From Kineobactrum salinum (lineage in GTDB: Bacteria; Pseudomonadota; Gammaproteobacteria; Pseudomonadales; Halieaceae): DNA of 64,000 nucleotides. Under the pieces are notes generated by a model. That model was not told the DNA's origin. It saw only the letters and a list, made by a program, of their open reading frames with translations, and made no database searches. A program made the position numbers and the translations under genes. Positions 8,919 to 18,386 of this stretch are shown in pieces (position 1 is the first letter of the stretch; every line of letters begins with the position of its first letter). The stretch is from assembly GCF_010669285.1 (NCBI RefSeq), contig NZ_CP048711.1, positions 310,001 to 374,000 on the forward strand. The letters are read 5' to 3'.

Positions 8919-10503
8919 CGTGCAAACCTGCGCCTGAAGAGGATTCCGGCACGCCTGCCATGGCCAGACCCTTGAGGTACTGCAGCTTTTGTATCTCGAT
9001 ATTCAGGTAAAACAGCTTTTCTTGTGCAAACTCAAGGCTGAACTGCGGCTCCTGGCCCAACAGCTTGTCGAGGGCATCCCGCATTTCCGTTTCTTTGTCC
9101 AGATAGGCAAACGCCACCACACGGTGCGCCAATGCCCAGTACTGGCAGTTGGGAAAACACAGAGCCCGCTCGGTCAGGTCCAGCGCCCTGTCGTAGTCAC
9201 CCATGAAAATAAACGCCAGGGCCCCGTAGGTCAGAAACGCCCAAGCCTGCGGGTCATTGGGGCTGAGCGCAATGGCGCGTTCGAAGCACTCGTTGGATTC
9301 TTCGTAACGGGCTTCGTAAGCCAGGGAATCACCCAGTCCGCAGTAGGCTGCGGCGAAGGTGGGATTGAGGGAAATGGCGGTCTGGTTGTCCTGGATGGCG
9401 CTGTTGTATTCTTTCCTCGCCAGCTGCACGCGGGCGCGCATGGTGTAGTAGGTGGCGTTTCGGCTGTCGAAGGACAGCGCCTTGCTACAGGCATCCAGTG
9501 CCTCCTGCAGCAACTCTTCGGTCGGCGGTGTGGTCCAGTAGACCATGCCCAGCACCACGGCGTAGGCCCACCAGGCATAGGCGTCGCCGAAGTGCTCGTC
9601 CAGCTCGCTGCTTTTTTTCAGCATGGCCTGGGCTTTCAGGTTGTCTTCGGCCGTGAACTTGAAGAAATGATAGACCCCCAGATGAAAATAGTCCCAGGCT
9701 TTCAGGTTGCTGGTCCCACCCTGAACTACGCGACGTCGTTCCGCGAAACCGATTTCAGGCTCCAGGCGGGCGACGACTTTGGTGGTGATTTCATCCTGCA
9801 GGCTGAACAGATCATCGAGCTCGCGATGAAACTTCTCGGACCACTTGTTGCCACCGCTGGCAATATCCACCAGCTGCACAGTGACGCGCACCCGTTCCCC
9901 CACCTTCTGCACACTGCCCTCGATGGCGTAATCCATGTTCAGGTCCCGACCCAGCTGACGCATGTCCACACTCACACCCTTGTAGCCGAAGCTGGTGTTG
10001 CGTGCGCAGACGTTGAGCCAGCGGTGTTTGCTGAGCAGCATGATAATGTCGGCGCTGATGCCGTCGGAAAAATATTCCTGTTGGGGGTCGCTGGACAGAT
10101 TGACAAAAGGGATGACGATAACCGATGGCCTGCTGCGCGGCCTCTCCGAGCCCGGTTTGACTGCTGCAGGCGGCGCGACTGGGCCGGCTGCTTCGCCTGC
10201 GGTCGCAGCGGCAACAAACCGAAAGCCCTTGCCGTGCACGGTACGAATAATGGTCTGCTCCCGGCCGCTGTCTCCCAACACCCGGCGCAGGGTTTTGATC
10301 CGGCTGCTGAGCGCAGCCTCGGATACAACCTTGCCCGCCCATATAGTCTGGTAGAGCTCTTCCTTGCCCACCAGCCGATGGCGATTTTCCACAAGCAGCG
10401 TCAACAGCTCGATCACCTGCGGCTCAACATTCAGGCGCACCCCGTTTCGGCTGAGCTCGAAAGCGCCGGTATCCAACCGAAAGTCATGGAACTGGTATCG
10501 CAT
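8908..10503 (-). CDS. Winged-helix (CadC/ToxR-type) regulator with TolB-like and TPR domains
   Basis: 531 residues from the ATG at 10503, where the family-typical opening MRYQFHDFRLDT begins; a TTG at 10563 would add 20 residues. Residues 5-95: OmpR/CadC-type winged helix (GKEELYQTIWAGKVVSEAAL, then VLGDSGREQTIIRTVHGKGF). Residues 130-260: adenylate-cyclase-associated/TolB-N-like domain (VIPFVNLSSDPQQEYFSDGI). Remainder: TPR repeats. No membrane helix is visible, unlike CadC, so it is probably a soluble regulator. It is divergent from the DsrE operon, with 206 bases between the chosen start and that operon, a plausible target. Confidence 0.8.
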   Translation of the reverse strand: MRYQFHDFRLDTGAFELSRNGVRLNVEPQVIELLTLLVENRHRLVGKEELYQTIWAGKVVSEAALSSRIKTLRRVLGDSGREQTIIRTVHGKGFRFVAAATAGEAAGPVAPPAAVKPGSERPRSRPSVIVIPFVNLSSDPQQEYFSDGISADIIMLLSKHRWLNVCARNTSFGYKGVSVDMRQLGRDLNMDYAIEGSVQKVGERVRVTVQLVDIASGGNKWSEKFHRELDDLFSLQDEITTKVVARLEPEIGFAERRRVVQGGTSNLKAWDYFHLGVYHFFKFTAEDNLKAQAMLKKSSELDEHFGDAYAWWAYAVVLGMVYWTTPPTEELLQEALDACSKALSFDSRNATYYTMRARVQLARKEYNSAIQDNQTAISLNPTFAAAYCGLGDSLAYEARYEESNECFERAIALSPNDPQAWAFLTYGALAFIFMGDYDRALDLTERALCFPNCQYWALAHRVVAFAYLDKETEMRDALDKLLGQEPQFSLEFAQEKLFYLNIEIQKLQYLKGLAMAGVPESSSGAGLHDAV

Positions 10504-10709
10504 TGGCTGTTCATCGTCGCAGCGGGTCAATCCGAAGGAATTCAGGAAATCTCCAGAATTCAACCTGGAAGGCTTCAGGCTTTCTGACGCCTCCGGGGAT
10601 ATTGTAGCTCAGCCGTTGCACGTTGTCGGTGGTCACGCAGGACCGCGCCGCCCAACGGCTTAATTTCCCGGAATCCGTTCCCCGGAACAATTGAACAAGG
10701 AACAGAACC

Positions 10710-11072
10710 ATGTCAACCCAAGAAAAGTATCTCGTCAACTGTCAGGACGGCCGCGGCCATGTGGAACGGGCAACCATAGCCTTTATCCTGGCCACCACCG
10801 CATCCAAGACCGCGGAAACCGCAGTATTTCTGACCTCCGATGCAGCACAGCTGTGCACTACAGACGGGGCGAGTGGACTCCAGGCCGCGGGTATGGAGCC
10901 CCTGTCCGATTTAATTGCCCAGTTTCTGGGCAATGGGGGGAAGCTGTGGTTATGCCCGATCTGCGCCAAGGTAAACAGCATTACCGAGGCGGACCTGGTG
11001 GAGGGGGCCGAGATAGCCGGCGCCCCCAAGACCATGGCGTTTCTCTCCAGTGGGGCGAAGCTCCTGGCATGA
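10710..11072 (+). CDS. DsrE/DsrF-like sulfur-relay family protein
   Basis: 120 residues with a DsrE-like alpha/beta fold: N-terminal strand, AVFLTSDAAQLCTTDG, a helix, then the cysteine-containing LWLCPICAKVNSI and a short C-terminal region. Cys-X-X-Cys near residue 85 is typical of DsrE-like persulfide carriers. The start ATG at 10710 was chosen for length. First gene of a three-gene plus-strand operon with a PLP decarboxylase and a cysteine synthase-glutaredoxin fusion, which supports a thiol or persulfide role. The specific partner is unknown. Confidence 0.82.
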   Translation: MSTQEKYLVNCQDGRGHVERATIAFILATTASKTAETAVFLTSDAAQLCTTDGASGLQAAGMEPLSDLIAQFLGNGGKLWLCPICAKVNSITEADLVEGAEIAGAPKTMAFLSSGAKLLA

Positions 11073-11115
11073 ACACGATACTGCCGTTACGGCGGCGCCT
11101 GATGGAGGGCTGAAG

Positions 11116-12596
11116 GTGAACCCGCAGCAGCAAGAACTGGCCGCATGCGCAGAGCTCGGTGATCTGTTGGCCCAACTGGCGAAAGGACTGGATCACTACC
11201 TGCGTTTTGAGGATGAGGATGCAATGGTCAACGCCCATGTCTGGCGGAAAGCCCTGGGAATCGATTTGCCGGAGGAAGGAATCGGCATCCACCCCCTGAT
11301 GAGGAGATCTGCCTACACCTTCTGCCCAACGGCTCGCCGATCCCCAAGCCGGGATTCAGTTCTTTTATCACCACCGGTGCGAGCTCAGCCGGGATTTTGG
11401 CTGCTCTCAGCGGCATGGTGGCGTCCCCACAACGGCTGGGTTTGACCGCGTTCCATTATCTGGAGGAGATGTCGCTGCGGTGGTTGGCGGATCTACTCCA
11501 GCTTCCCGCGGGGATGCAGGGGATTTACACCAGCGGTGGCTCAGTAGCCAATATCGTCGCCCTCGGAGCCGCTCGCCAGAGCGCCTTCGAGCGCCTGGGC
11601 GAGGATCCGGCTCGCCAGGGCGTCAGTCTGCCCTGTCGGATCTTTGCCAGCGCCGCGGCTCACCACACTGTTTATCGCGCGGCGGCGGTATTGGGTATGG
11701 GGCGGGACAGCGTGGTGCCCATTGCCCTTGATGGGGCGGGCCGCATGTGCCCCGAGGATCTGCGGCGCCGCCTGGCGGACTGCGATCCCTCGGCAGTGAA
11801 GGTCGCTATCGTGGCCAATGCTGGCTCTACCGATACCGGCGCGATCGACCCACTGCAGGCCATAGGATGCATCGCCCGGGAGCATAACCTGTGGTTACAC
11901 GTGGATGGCGCCTACGGCCTGCCCGGTATCCTGGACCCGACCTGCGCGACGCTCTATACCGGCCTGCGCCTGGCCGACTCGACCTGTGTTGATCCGCACA
12001 AGTGGTTGGGTGCGCCGGTGGGCGTCGGCGCCGCGTTCGTGCGCGACCGCGCGCTATTGCAGCGTGCGTTTACACAGGAAGCAGCGGACTACCTGGAGGG
12101 CACTTGCAGCCAGACTACTGCCATGCACTCCCTGGACAGCCTCGGCCTGCCCTACGCCGATTGGGGCCTGGAACTTTCCGCCCCGAGCCGGGGCGTGGTG
12201 GTATGGGCCCTGATCCGGGAAATCGGCAAGCGCGGTCTGGCCCAGCGGGTGTGTCGGCACAATGCCATGGCCCGGCGTGTCGCCGACCGGGCCCGACAGG
12301 GCCCACGCCTGGAGCTGGTGCTGGAACCTACGCTATCCATTTGTTGTTTTCGCTATCGGGATTCACGCTGGAAGGATCTCAACCAATTGAACCGGCAAAT
12401 CCACCGGCAGCTAATCCACTCCGGTGTGAATATGCCCAGTACGACCACGGTAAACGGCAAGTTGGTGTTACGCCCCTGCTTTATCGGCGCCCGCGCGCTC
12501 TGGGAACAGGCGGACTCGCTGGTGGACGAGGTACTCTGGATTGGAGACCGGATTGCCGGGAAATCGACGACAGTCACAAGAGGTGAGCTCATATGA
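11116..12596 (+). CDS. Group II PLP-dependent decarboxylase, split by a frameshift
   Basis: Glutamate/aromatic-amino-acid/cysteine-sulfinate decarboxylase fold. A GTG start at 11116 is preferred because GGAGG at 11104-11108 precedes it at good spacing. The first frame ends in unrelated sequence after GIGIHPL. The family continuation (LPNGSPIPKPGFSSFITTG) is in the next frame, which then runs through VDPHKWLGAPVGVGA with the PLP lysine to 12596. A single missing base near 11290-11310, possibly in the C run 11292-11296, would join them into about 493 residues. Its stop overlaps the next ATG (ATGA). Substrate not deducible; neighbours suggest a sulfur amino acid. Confidence 0.85.
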
Positions 12597-14077
12597 GCGC
12601 AAGAATCTACGACTCCATTCTGGATACCATCGGCCATACGCCCGTGGTACGCATCAATAATCTGGGCCCAAGGGACGTCAATCTGTTTGTAAAGCTGGAA
12701 TCGTTCAACCCCACAGGCTCGGTGAAGGACCGCATGGCGCTGGGCGTGATCGAGGATGCCGAACGGCGCGGTGAGCTCAAGCCAGGGCACACGATCGTAG
12801 AAGCCACCAGCGGCAACACCGGTATTGGCCTGGCCATGGTTTGTGCCCAGAAGGGTTATCCCTTGGTGATTACCATGGCGGAAAATTTCAGCATCGAGCG
12901 ACGCAAGCTCATGCGCTTTCTGGGTGCCAAAGTGGTGTTGACGCCGGCGTCGGAAAAGGGCTCGGGGATGGTAGCCAAGGCCGATGAGCTGGCGCGCCGG
13001 CACGGCTGGTGGCAACCCAGGCAATTCGAAAATCCCGCCAATGCCGAGGTCCACGCGCATACTACCGCGGTGGAGATTCTGCACAGCTTTCGGGACATGC
13101 CTCTGGATTACTGGGTGAGCGGCTTTGGTACCGGCGGCACCTTCAGCGGCGTATCCCGTGTGCTGCGGGACAAGAGCCCGCACACCAGGATCCTGATTTG
13201 CGAGCCGGATAATTCCCAGATGCTGGCCAGCGGCATACCCCAGGCAAGGAGTGACGACGGCGCCACAGCCGCCAGCCACCCCCGGTTTCGGCCACACCTG
13301 ATGCAGGGATGGTCACCGGACTTTATTCCCACGCTGGTAGAAGAGGCCATAGCCCGTGGCGGTGCGGACGGATTTATTCCGGTGGATGGAGCCGAGTCCC
13401 TGCAATGTGCCCGGGATCTGGCCAGAAAAGAGGGCATTTTCGTTGGCATCTCCTCCGGCGCGACCTTTCTAGGCGCCCTGACCGTGGCACGGGAGGCCAA
13501 ACCCGGCACCAATATCCTCTGCATGCTGCCGGACACGGGTGAGCGTTACCTTTCGACACCCCTGTTCGACGGCGTTGAAGCGGATATGACCGCGGAAGAA
13601 CTCGAGGTCTCCGAAAGCACCCCGCGTTTTCGCTTCGATACCGGCAGCGCCAGTGCCCCTGCTGAGGAGGATTCAACAGCCGAACCGATAGCAGTCGACC
13701 GGGTTCGTGACCTGATCGCAGACCCCGGGCAGCCTGTCGTGATGTTTGCCCTGGAATGGTGTGAGTTCTGCTGGTCGGTGCGCAAGGCTTTCGAGGCCTA
13801 CGGTATCCCTTATCGATCCGTGGACCTGGATAGCGTCGCCTATCAGGAAAACGAAATGGGGAGCAAGTTGCGACAGGCCCTGCGTCAGCGAACGGCTTGC
13901 AACACCTTCCCGCAAATTTTTATCGCGGGCGATTTCATCGGCGGTTGCACAGAACTTTTCGACCGCTGTCGGGACGGCACGCTGTTCAGCAAGGTCCGGC
14001 AGTTGGGTATTTCCTGCGACAGTTCGGCGTGCCAGGATCCCTATACGCTGCTGCCCGGTTGGCTGCACCCGCGCTGA
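12593..14077 (+). CDS. Cysteine synthase-family enzyme fused to a glutaredoxin domain
   Basis: 494 residues. Residues 1-330 are a CysK/CBS-type beta-substituting PLP enzyme: lysine motif NPTGSVKDRM, substrate loop EATSGNTGIGLA, phosphate loop GFGTGGTFSGV, and SSGATFLGAL. After a linker, residues 370-480 are a glutaredoxin with active site ALEWCEFCWSV and the later FPQIFIAGDFIGGC. Standalone CysK is about 310-325 residues. Start ATG overlaps the decarboxylase stop, so translation is coupled. The fusion suggests thiol-dependent handling of the sulfur donor or product. Precise product (cysteine versus a cysteine analogue) is unknown. Confidence 0.9.
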   Translation: MSARIYDSILDTIGHTPVVRINNLGPRDVNLFVKLESFNPTGSVKDRMALGVIEDAERRGELKPGHTIVEATSGNTGIGLAMVCAQKGYPLVITMAENFSIERRKLMRFLGAKVVLTPASEKGSGMVAKADELARRHGWWQPRQFENPANAEVHAHTTAVEILHSFRDMPLDYWVSGFGTGGTFSGVSRVLRDKSPHTRILICEPDNSQMLASGIPQARSDDGATAASHPRFRPHLMQGWSPDFIPTLVEEAIARGGADGFIPVDGAESLQCARDLARKEGIFVGISSGATFLGALTVAREAKPGTNILCMLPDTGERYLSTPLFDGVEADMTAEELEVSESTPRFRFDTGSASAPAEEDSTAEPIAVDRVRDLIADPGQPVVMFALEWCEFCWSVRKAFEAYGIPYRSVDLDSVAYQENEMGSKLRQALRQRTACNTFPQIFIAGDFIGGCTELFDRCRDGTLFSKVRQLGISCDSSACQDPYTLLPGWLHPR

Positions 14078-14292
14078 ACCTACGGCATCGAGCAATTGGT
14101 CGCGTTCCCTGGCTCCCTGGGAATCCGAAGAATCAGCGCCCGTCGGCGAAAGCCGGTAACTGTGCGGGTTTCGAGTCCAGAGAGGACTGTATACCAAGTG
14201 TTCCAACAAGATATTTGTCGGGACCTGTTTTATGCCGTTCCATCCAATCATAGCAATTTTGGATGGATAGGTAGGTAGTATGCGCCCAGTAA
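14078..14292. other. Spacer after the CysK-glutaredoxin operon
   Basis: I see no gene, RNA or clear terminator here. It leads into the IS66 remnant and marks the left edge of the AT-richer island. Confidence 0.5.
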
Positions 14293-14650
14293 TTACACCT
14301 TGATCCCAGGCGCCCAGTTATGCGGCAGCAGATCATCAAGGTCTGACTGTCGTGCGCTCGGCAAGCGCGCCAGGACGTCACACAGGTAAGCCTGCGGGTC
14401 CAGACCGTTGATCTTTGCCGACTGGATCAGGGTCATCACGTTCGCACCGCGTTGGCCACTGCGCAAGGAACCCGCGAACAGCCAGTTGTTTCGGCCACGG
14501 GCTCAGGGCCGGATCTGGTTCTCCACCCAGTTGTTATCCATGGGTAGATTGCCGTCATCCAGGTAGCGGATCAGCACGGCCCACCGTTTCAGGGTGTAAT
14601 CGATGGCCTTCGCAGTCCGTGTGCCATCATAGCAGGTGTCCACTTCCAAG
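14293..14650 (-). pseudogene. IS66-family transposase (TnpC) C-terminal fragment
   Basis: Reading the minus strand gives the conserved C-terminus of IS66 transposases: LIRYLDDGNLPMDNNWVENQ, then NWLFAGSLRSGQRGANVMTL, ending DDLLPHNWAPGIKV and a stop at 14293-14295. An in-frame TGA interrupts it (codons for RP-stop-AR where active copies have RPWA), and the N-terminal three quarters of the gene are missing. It is a dead relic. With the second remnant near 16.4 kb it brackets the AraC regulator gene. Confidence 0.88.
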
Positions 14651-14943
14651 AATTAACGCAACGTTGACCACAATGTTATTACGCGTCAGGAGAGCAATGT
14701 ATGCGCTATTGGCAAGTGAACATGCAAAATCAGAACTCTGGGGCATATTCCCGCCCATCGTGAACATCCATTCCGGTGCAACGTGAACACCATCCTGGAG
14801 TGAACCCCAGTGATTTGGGATCAGCTATGGCTGAACTGAAGAAAGCAGCCTAATTGGGTTGTCACAAATTACTTGACCACTCCACACCCCGCTTCGCTGC
14901 GCTACGGTGAGTTACAGTTATGCTCCGGAGCCGGTCGCAGGAT
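14651..14943. other. Gene-free spacer within the IS-scarred island
   Basis: No supportable gene. A short tail reading MAELKKAA then stop near 14827 could be another transposase end, but it is too short to assign. Confidence 0.4.
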
Positions 14944-15969
14944 TCACGTCGAATGGCTGGCAGATTTCAGCTTATTACCCAGACGGTGTAATGTTTGCGA
15001 AGGCGACTCCCCGAACCGCTCCTTGTATTCGGTAGCAAACTTACCCAGCTGGGAGAAGCCGTTGGCTAATGCTATCTCAGTGACATTGGTGGTTGCGTCG
15101 TCTGCCTCCTTCAATGCCAAGTGAACGATATCCAGACGAGTGAGTTTAAGTAACCTCATGGGAGAGACATCGCGAAAGCGCTTGAACCCTTGCAGCAGAG
15201 TGCGCTCACTGACATTGGCATGCTCGACTAACTGCTTGAGACTCATAGCCTGTCTGTAATTCCTCCTGATATACCGTTCAACATCCAAAATATAACTTGG
15301 AATCTGCGGTTCTTTCTTGGCTGCCAGTTCATTGGAATAGTTGTTGGGTTGACAGTGCAACAAGGCCCACATCAGCATTCGTTGATACCGTAATCCCGCC
15401 TGTGGAGCGGTGTTGATTAGCGAACCCGATTGTTCTATATCATCAACAACCCATTGAACTGTGCGTAAAAAGCTCGCGCATGTGTTGGCAGTCAGGTTCA
15501 TCTCCATATCAAAATCTAATACCTGTATCTGTCTCCTGCCAAGAAGACTGCTTAAGTAGTTTTCCAGAGCATTACTTTCGATTTTGATCAGTAGTTTAGA
15601 GCAGTCAGAGGTCCACTTTGTAGAGAATTTCTGATACGGACCCGACACAACAGCCTGGCCAGGGGCGCTCGGTACTCTCACATCACCGTAATAGTTGGTC
15701 GAGGTACCAGACAAAGGCAGTTCCACTAAGAAAAAACCAAGCTGCGACACATCTACCTGAACTTCGGCACCATAAACCAGATATGCCATTGCACCGTTTG
15801 GCAACAAGGCGTAATGCAGCAGCGCGTCCCTGGTCTGTTTGCCGGAGGCGGAAACAATAATCTTGTGAGGGCATAATATATCAGCCATTGAAGGGTGGAC
15901 AGCTTTCACATCTCTGGTCTGAAATAACTGGTAACGTTGCAGTGGTGGAGCTTCAAAGAGAGTATACAT
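14944..15969 (-). CDS. AraC-family transcriptional regulator
   Basis: 341 residues from the ATG at 15969; an upstream TTG at 16005 would add 12. Residues 1-220 form a ligand-binding domain of the AraC-binding-like type. The C-terminal ~100 residues form the double helix-turn-helix (MSLKQLVEHANVSERTLLQG, then VTEIALANGFSQLGKFATEY and FGESPSQTL). Base composition is visibly more AT-rich than the flanking chromosome. It is transcribed in the same direction as, and downstream of, the UbiD gene and may regulate it, though no operator was identified. IS remnants lie on both sides of it. Confidence 0.88.
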   Translation of the reverse strand: MYTLFEAPPLQRYQLFQTRDVKAVHPSMADILCPHKIIVSASGKQTRDALLHYALLPNGAMAYLVYGAEVQVDVSQLGFFLVELPLSGTSTNYYGDVRVPSAPGQAVVSGPYQKFSTKWTSDCSKLLIKIESNALENYLSSLLGRRQIQVLDFDMEMNLTANTCASFLRTVQWVVDDIEQSGSLINTAPQAGLRYQRMLMWALLHCQPNNYSNELAAKKEPQIPSYILDVERYIRRNYRQAMSLKQLVEHANVSERTLLQGFKRFRDVSPMRLLKLTRLDIVHLALKEADDATTNVTEIALANGFSQLGKFATEYKERFGESPSQTLHRLGNKLKSASHST

Positions 15970-16005
15970 TACTAGTGTCCGGTTGATTTTTGGGCTCTTC
16001 CCCAA

Positions 16006-16420
16006 TCCTGGTGGCTAATCATTGACAGATTCCCGCCGGATGCAGCTGAAGGTGCCTCCCCGGCACAGCCGGGGGGTCTCCCTTTGGGTTGAGGGTAGTG
16101 TCAATTTCTGCATCAAGGAAATGAACGATGCCGATCTGGAACCGGAAAATTGCACTACACCTCAACTGCCGCCCCGACGCGCATAAACTGTAACTTCAGA
16201 TCGTTTATGATAACGCGATTAATTCTGGATGGGCGGCTTTTAGCCCTCGCACACTACTTTTTGCTGCTGCAGTAACTCGGCGTATAGTCCAGCATGTCGC
16301 TGCGCCGGCGTCAAGTATTTGATACTAGGTGTTAGCCCCGAGCAGTAATGTCCCCCTCACCCAATTCTAAAATGCCCCCTTTTAAATTTAGGAGGGGACG
16401 TGGCGGGGGAGCACATTACT
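16006..16420. other. Gene-free spacer with one short hairpin
   Basis: No gene visible. A perfect 7-bp stem (CCCCGGC-ACA-GCCGGGG, 16058-16074) is present but is not followed by a T tract on either strand, so I do not call it a terminator; it may be part of a decayed IS end. Confidence 0.4.
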
Positions 16421-16580
16421 TTGAGTCACAAGGAAGTCGATGGACTGGAGGTCGTCCAGGCCCTCCAGCAACGCCAGCTGAAGCAGGAGGATGCCGCCCA
16501 GAACCGGGCGTGAGCGATCGGCAGGTCAAGCGACTGCTGCGACGCTATCGAGAGGCAGGGGCTACGGGGCTGGCTATTCC
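16421..16580 (+). pseudogene. ISNCY-like transposase N-terminal fragment
   Basis: The frame from TTG at 16421 reads LSHKEVDGLEVVQALQQRQL then KQEDAAQ and soon hits a stop. The helix-turn-helix continuation GVSDRQVKRLLRRYREAGA is in another frame. This matches the N-terminal HTH of ISNCY-type transposases, with a frameshift and everything downstream lost. The fragment abuts the 3' end of the ubiD-like gene. Confidence 0.7.
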
Positions 16581-17941
16581 CCTATCAATTCATAGTCAGA
16601 CAGGCTGACCTTTTTGACAGTTGCGCGATTGAATTTGTTGGTGCGCGGCAGTGGTACCGTTGCATCGATACCCAAGCGAGTCCATTTGTCGTCTTTTACC
16701 ATGGGGTTGAGGCGATGACCAGTTGAATTGGGTATCAATAACAAGTCTGTTTCGTAGCAGCAGCGTGTTTGAACTGCCCAATCCACGTCCTCGGGGCTGT
16801 AGATGTTTACGTCATCGTCGACCACCGTAACTGTCTTTACAAACGCTAAGGCGATAAAGGCTGCCATGATGGCATTGCGCTGACTGCCTTCGTGAACTTT
16901 ATTCATTCTTACAATCAGGTGGTAAGGTACACTGCCGTCTGCAAAATGTACTGCAGTCACTTCCGGCACAAGGCTATGTATCTTGTAAAAGGCACCGGCA
17001 CCCGCAATTAAACCGTACGCGAGCCCGACCTTCTGACCTGACAAGATCGTTTCGAAAACTGGTTTTTCTCGACGTGTAATTGCAGTCACTTCCAGAACCC
17101 AGCGGTCTTCCCTATCGGCGTAATAACCAGTGACCTCGGCATAGGGACCTTCCGGCTCTCGCACCACAGGTAAAATTCGGCCCTCTATCACGAACTGAGC
17201 GTTAGCGATGGCTTCAACACCCACTGTCTGGGCCTTGATGAGATTTACCGGTTCACCCCGCATCTGACTGACAATCCCCAACTCGTCAGCATCTATAGGC
17301 GCGGCGGAAGCAGGGACTGCGCCAGCCATAAGAACTGGATAATCGATTCCATTGTTGACGGTAATCTCTAGAGCTTCGCCTTTAGCTTCAGCGCGCTTGT
17401 AGTAGTCCATGAGATGCCCTAACTCTTCGAGCAGCAAGGTGCAACGCCTTTTCCCTGTCACCATCATGCGGTGAACGGACAGGTTTCTAACTCCAGTATC
17501 GGGATCTTTTGCAATCACTACGCTTGATGTCAGGTAGCGACCGCCATCATGAATCGAATGATGTGGCACAGGCAATGAGTACAGGTCAATTTCCCTTTCG
17601 ATGATCTCGTTGGCCGGCCCAGATTCTAATATTATCGGCTCCATCGGATTTTTTTGCCATTCCCGGATTTCATCAGCCAGCACAAAAGGTAACTGCTCCC
17701 TGGTGCAGTTGAATATTTTGGCTATGATGTCTGCATTCCAGTACAGACCAATCAGAACCGGGTAATTGTTGTCCTTGACTTTCTCAAACAGAACGACCTT
17801 GTGCCCCTCAAATTTCTTGGCTACTCCCGCCAGTTCTAGTTCCGCATCGACTTCGGTTCTCACCCGAACCAGTAACTTGTTTTCTTCAAGAAACGTTATG
17901 TAACCCTGCAGGTCAGTCAAGCCTCGCGCATTGAAGTCCAT
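16574..17941 (-). CDS. UbiD-family (prenylated-FMN) decarboxylase
   Basis: 455 residues from the ATG at 17941, which has a GGAG ribosome site 8 bases upstream; an upstream in-frame ATG at 18115 lacks homology in the added part. UbiD enzymes decarboxylate unsaturated or aromatic acids using prenylated FMN made by UbiX. The Glu pair of the active-site triad is visible in REPEGPYAEVTGYY (spacing five). The cofactor/metal region includes the HHSIHDGGRYLTSSVV stretch. No UbiX partner is nearby. The gene is AT-richer than its neighbours and its stop abuts a transposase remnant, suggesting horizontal acquisition. Substrate unknown; not obviously the ubiquinone enzyme. Confidence 0.88.
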   Translation of the reverse strand: MDFNARGLTDLQGYITFLEENKLLVRVRTEVDAELELAGVAKKFEGHKVVLFEKVKDNNYPVLIGLYWNADIIAKIFNCTREQLPFVLADEIREWQKNPMEPIILESGPANEIIEREIDLYSLPVPHHSIHDGGRYLTSSVVIAKDPDTGVRNLSVHRMMVTGKRRCTLLLEELGHLMDYYKRAEAKGEALEITVNNGIDYPVLMAGAVPASAAPIDADELGIVSQMRGEPVNLIKAQTVGVEAIANAQFVIEGRILPVVREPEGPYAEVTGYYADREDRWVLEVTAITRREKPVFETILSGQKVGLAYGLIAGAGAFYKIHSLVPEVTAVHFADGSVPYHLIVRMNKVHEGSQRNAIMAAFIALAFVKTVTVVDDDVNIYSPEDVDWAVQTRCCYETDLLLIPNSTGHRLNPMVKDDKWTRLGIDATVPLPRTNKFNRATVKKVSLSDYELIGE

Positions 17942-18386
17942 CGGTGTCTCCGTATAAATCGGTATATCCCGAATATTCAAGCAGTTTTGAAAAATTATCG
18001 ATATACAAAAATCGCAGCGGTTTTTAGCCACTAGGTATTTCAATTCAATCCTTACCCAGTGTCTGCCAGCGATATTCATGTAGACGCTTTGTAATTTCCG
18101 ATGTCTACCAAGCACATCTACTTTCGCAACTCAGGAGCGATCGTTATGCCGTCAGCGCCTTCCAATGTGGCGTGAAGCTAACGCGGTAAACGGGGCGGTT
18201 TCTAGCGGTGCGCATCCCCCTCTGCAGGATGCAGCTGAATGCGGCGCCGACGTGGAGCGGCCGCTGACCGCGACGGAGCGCCGGGAGTGGCAGCAGGAAC
18301 GGAAAATGAAACTGGCATTAATCAGAGAATCCCCAAATATGAGATAATGGAAGTGTCTTTTCTCCGATACCAGAACAGGCCCACTC
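17942..18386. other. Gene-free region upstream of the UbiD-like gene
   Basis: About 445 bases with no gene I can support. The AT-rich left part probably contains the promoter of the UbiD-like gene; the right part returns to chromosomal base composition before the methyltransferase gene, so the right border of the acquired island probably lies near 18.1 kb. Confidence 0.45.

Noticed and set aside
8989..10587. Plus-strand frame of over 500 codons opposite the winged-helix/TPR regulator
   Set aside because: Translation is low-complexity and without recognisable domains, while the minus strand encodes a well-formed multidomain regulator.
16058..16074. GC-rich hairpin as a transcription terminator
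   Set aside because: Strong stem but no T tract on either side.
16038..18239. Identical 13-base string GGATGCAGCTGAA on both sides of the ubiD-like gene
   Set aside because: Tens of 13-base matches are expected by chance in 64 kb, and neither copy adjoins an IS end or integrase.
18165..18347. Short plus-strand open frame of 60 codons before the methyltransferase gene
   Set aside because: No good ribosome-binding site and no recognisable family; possibly debris at the island edge.
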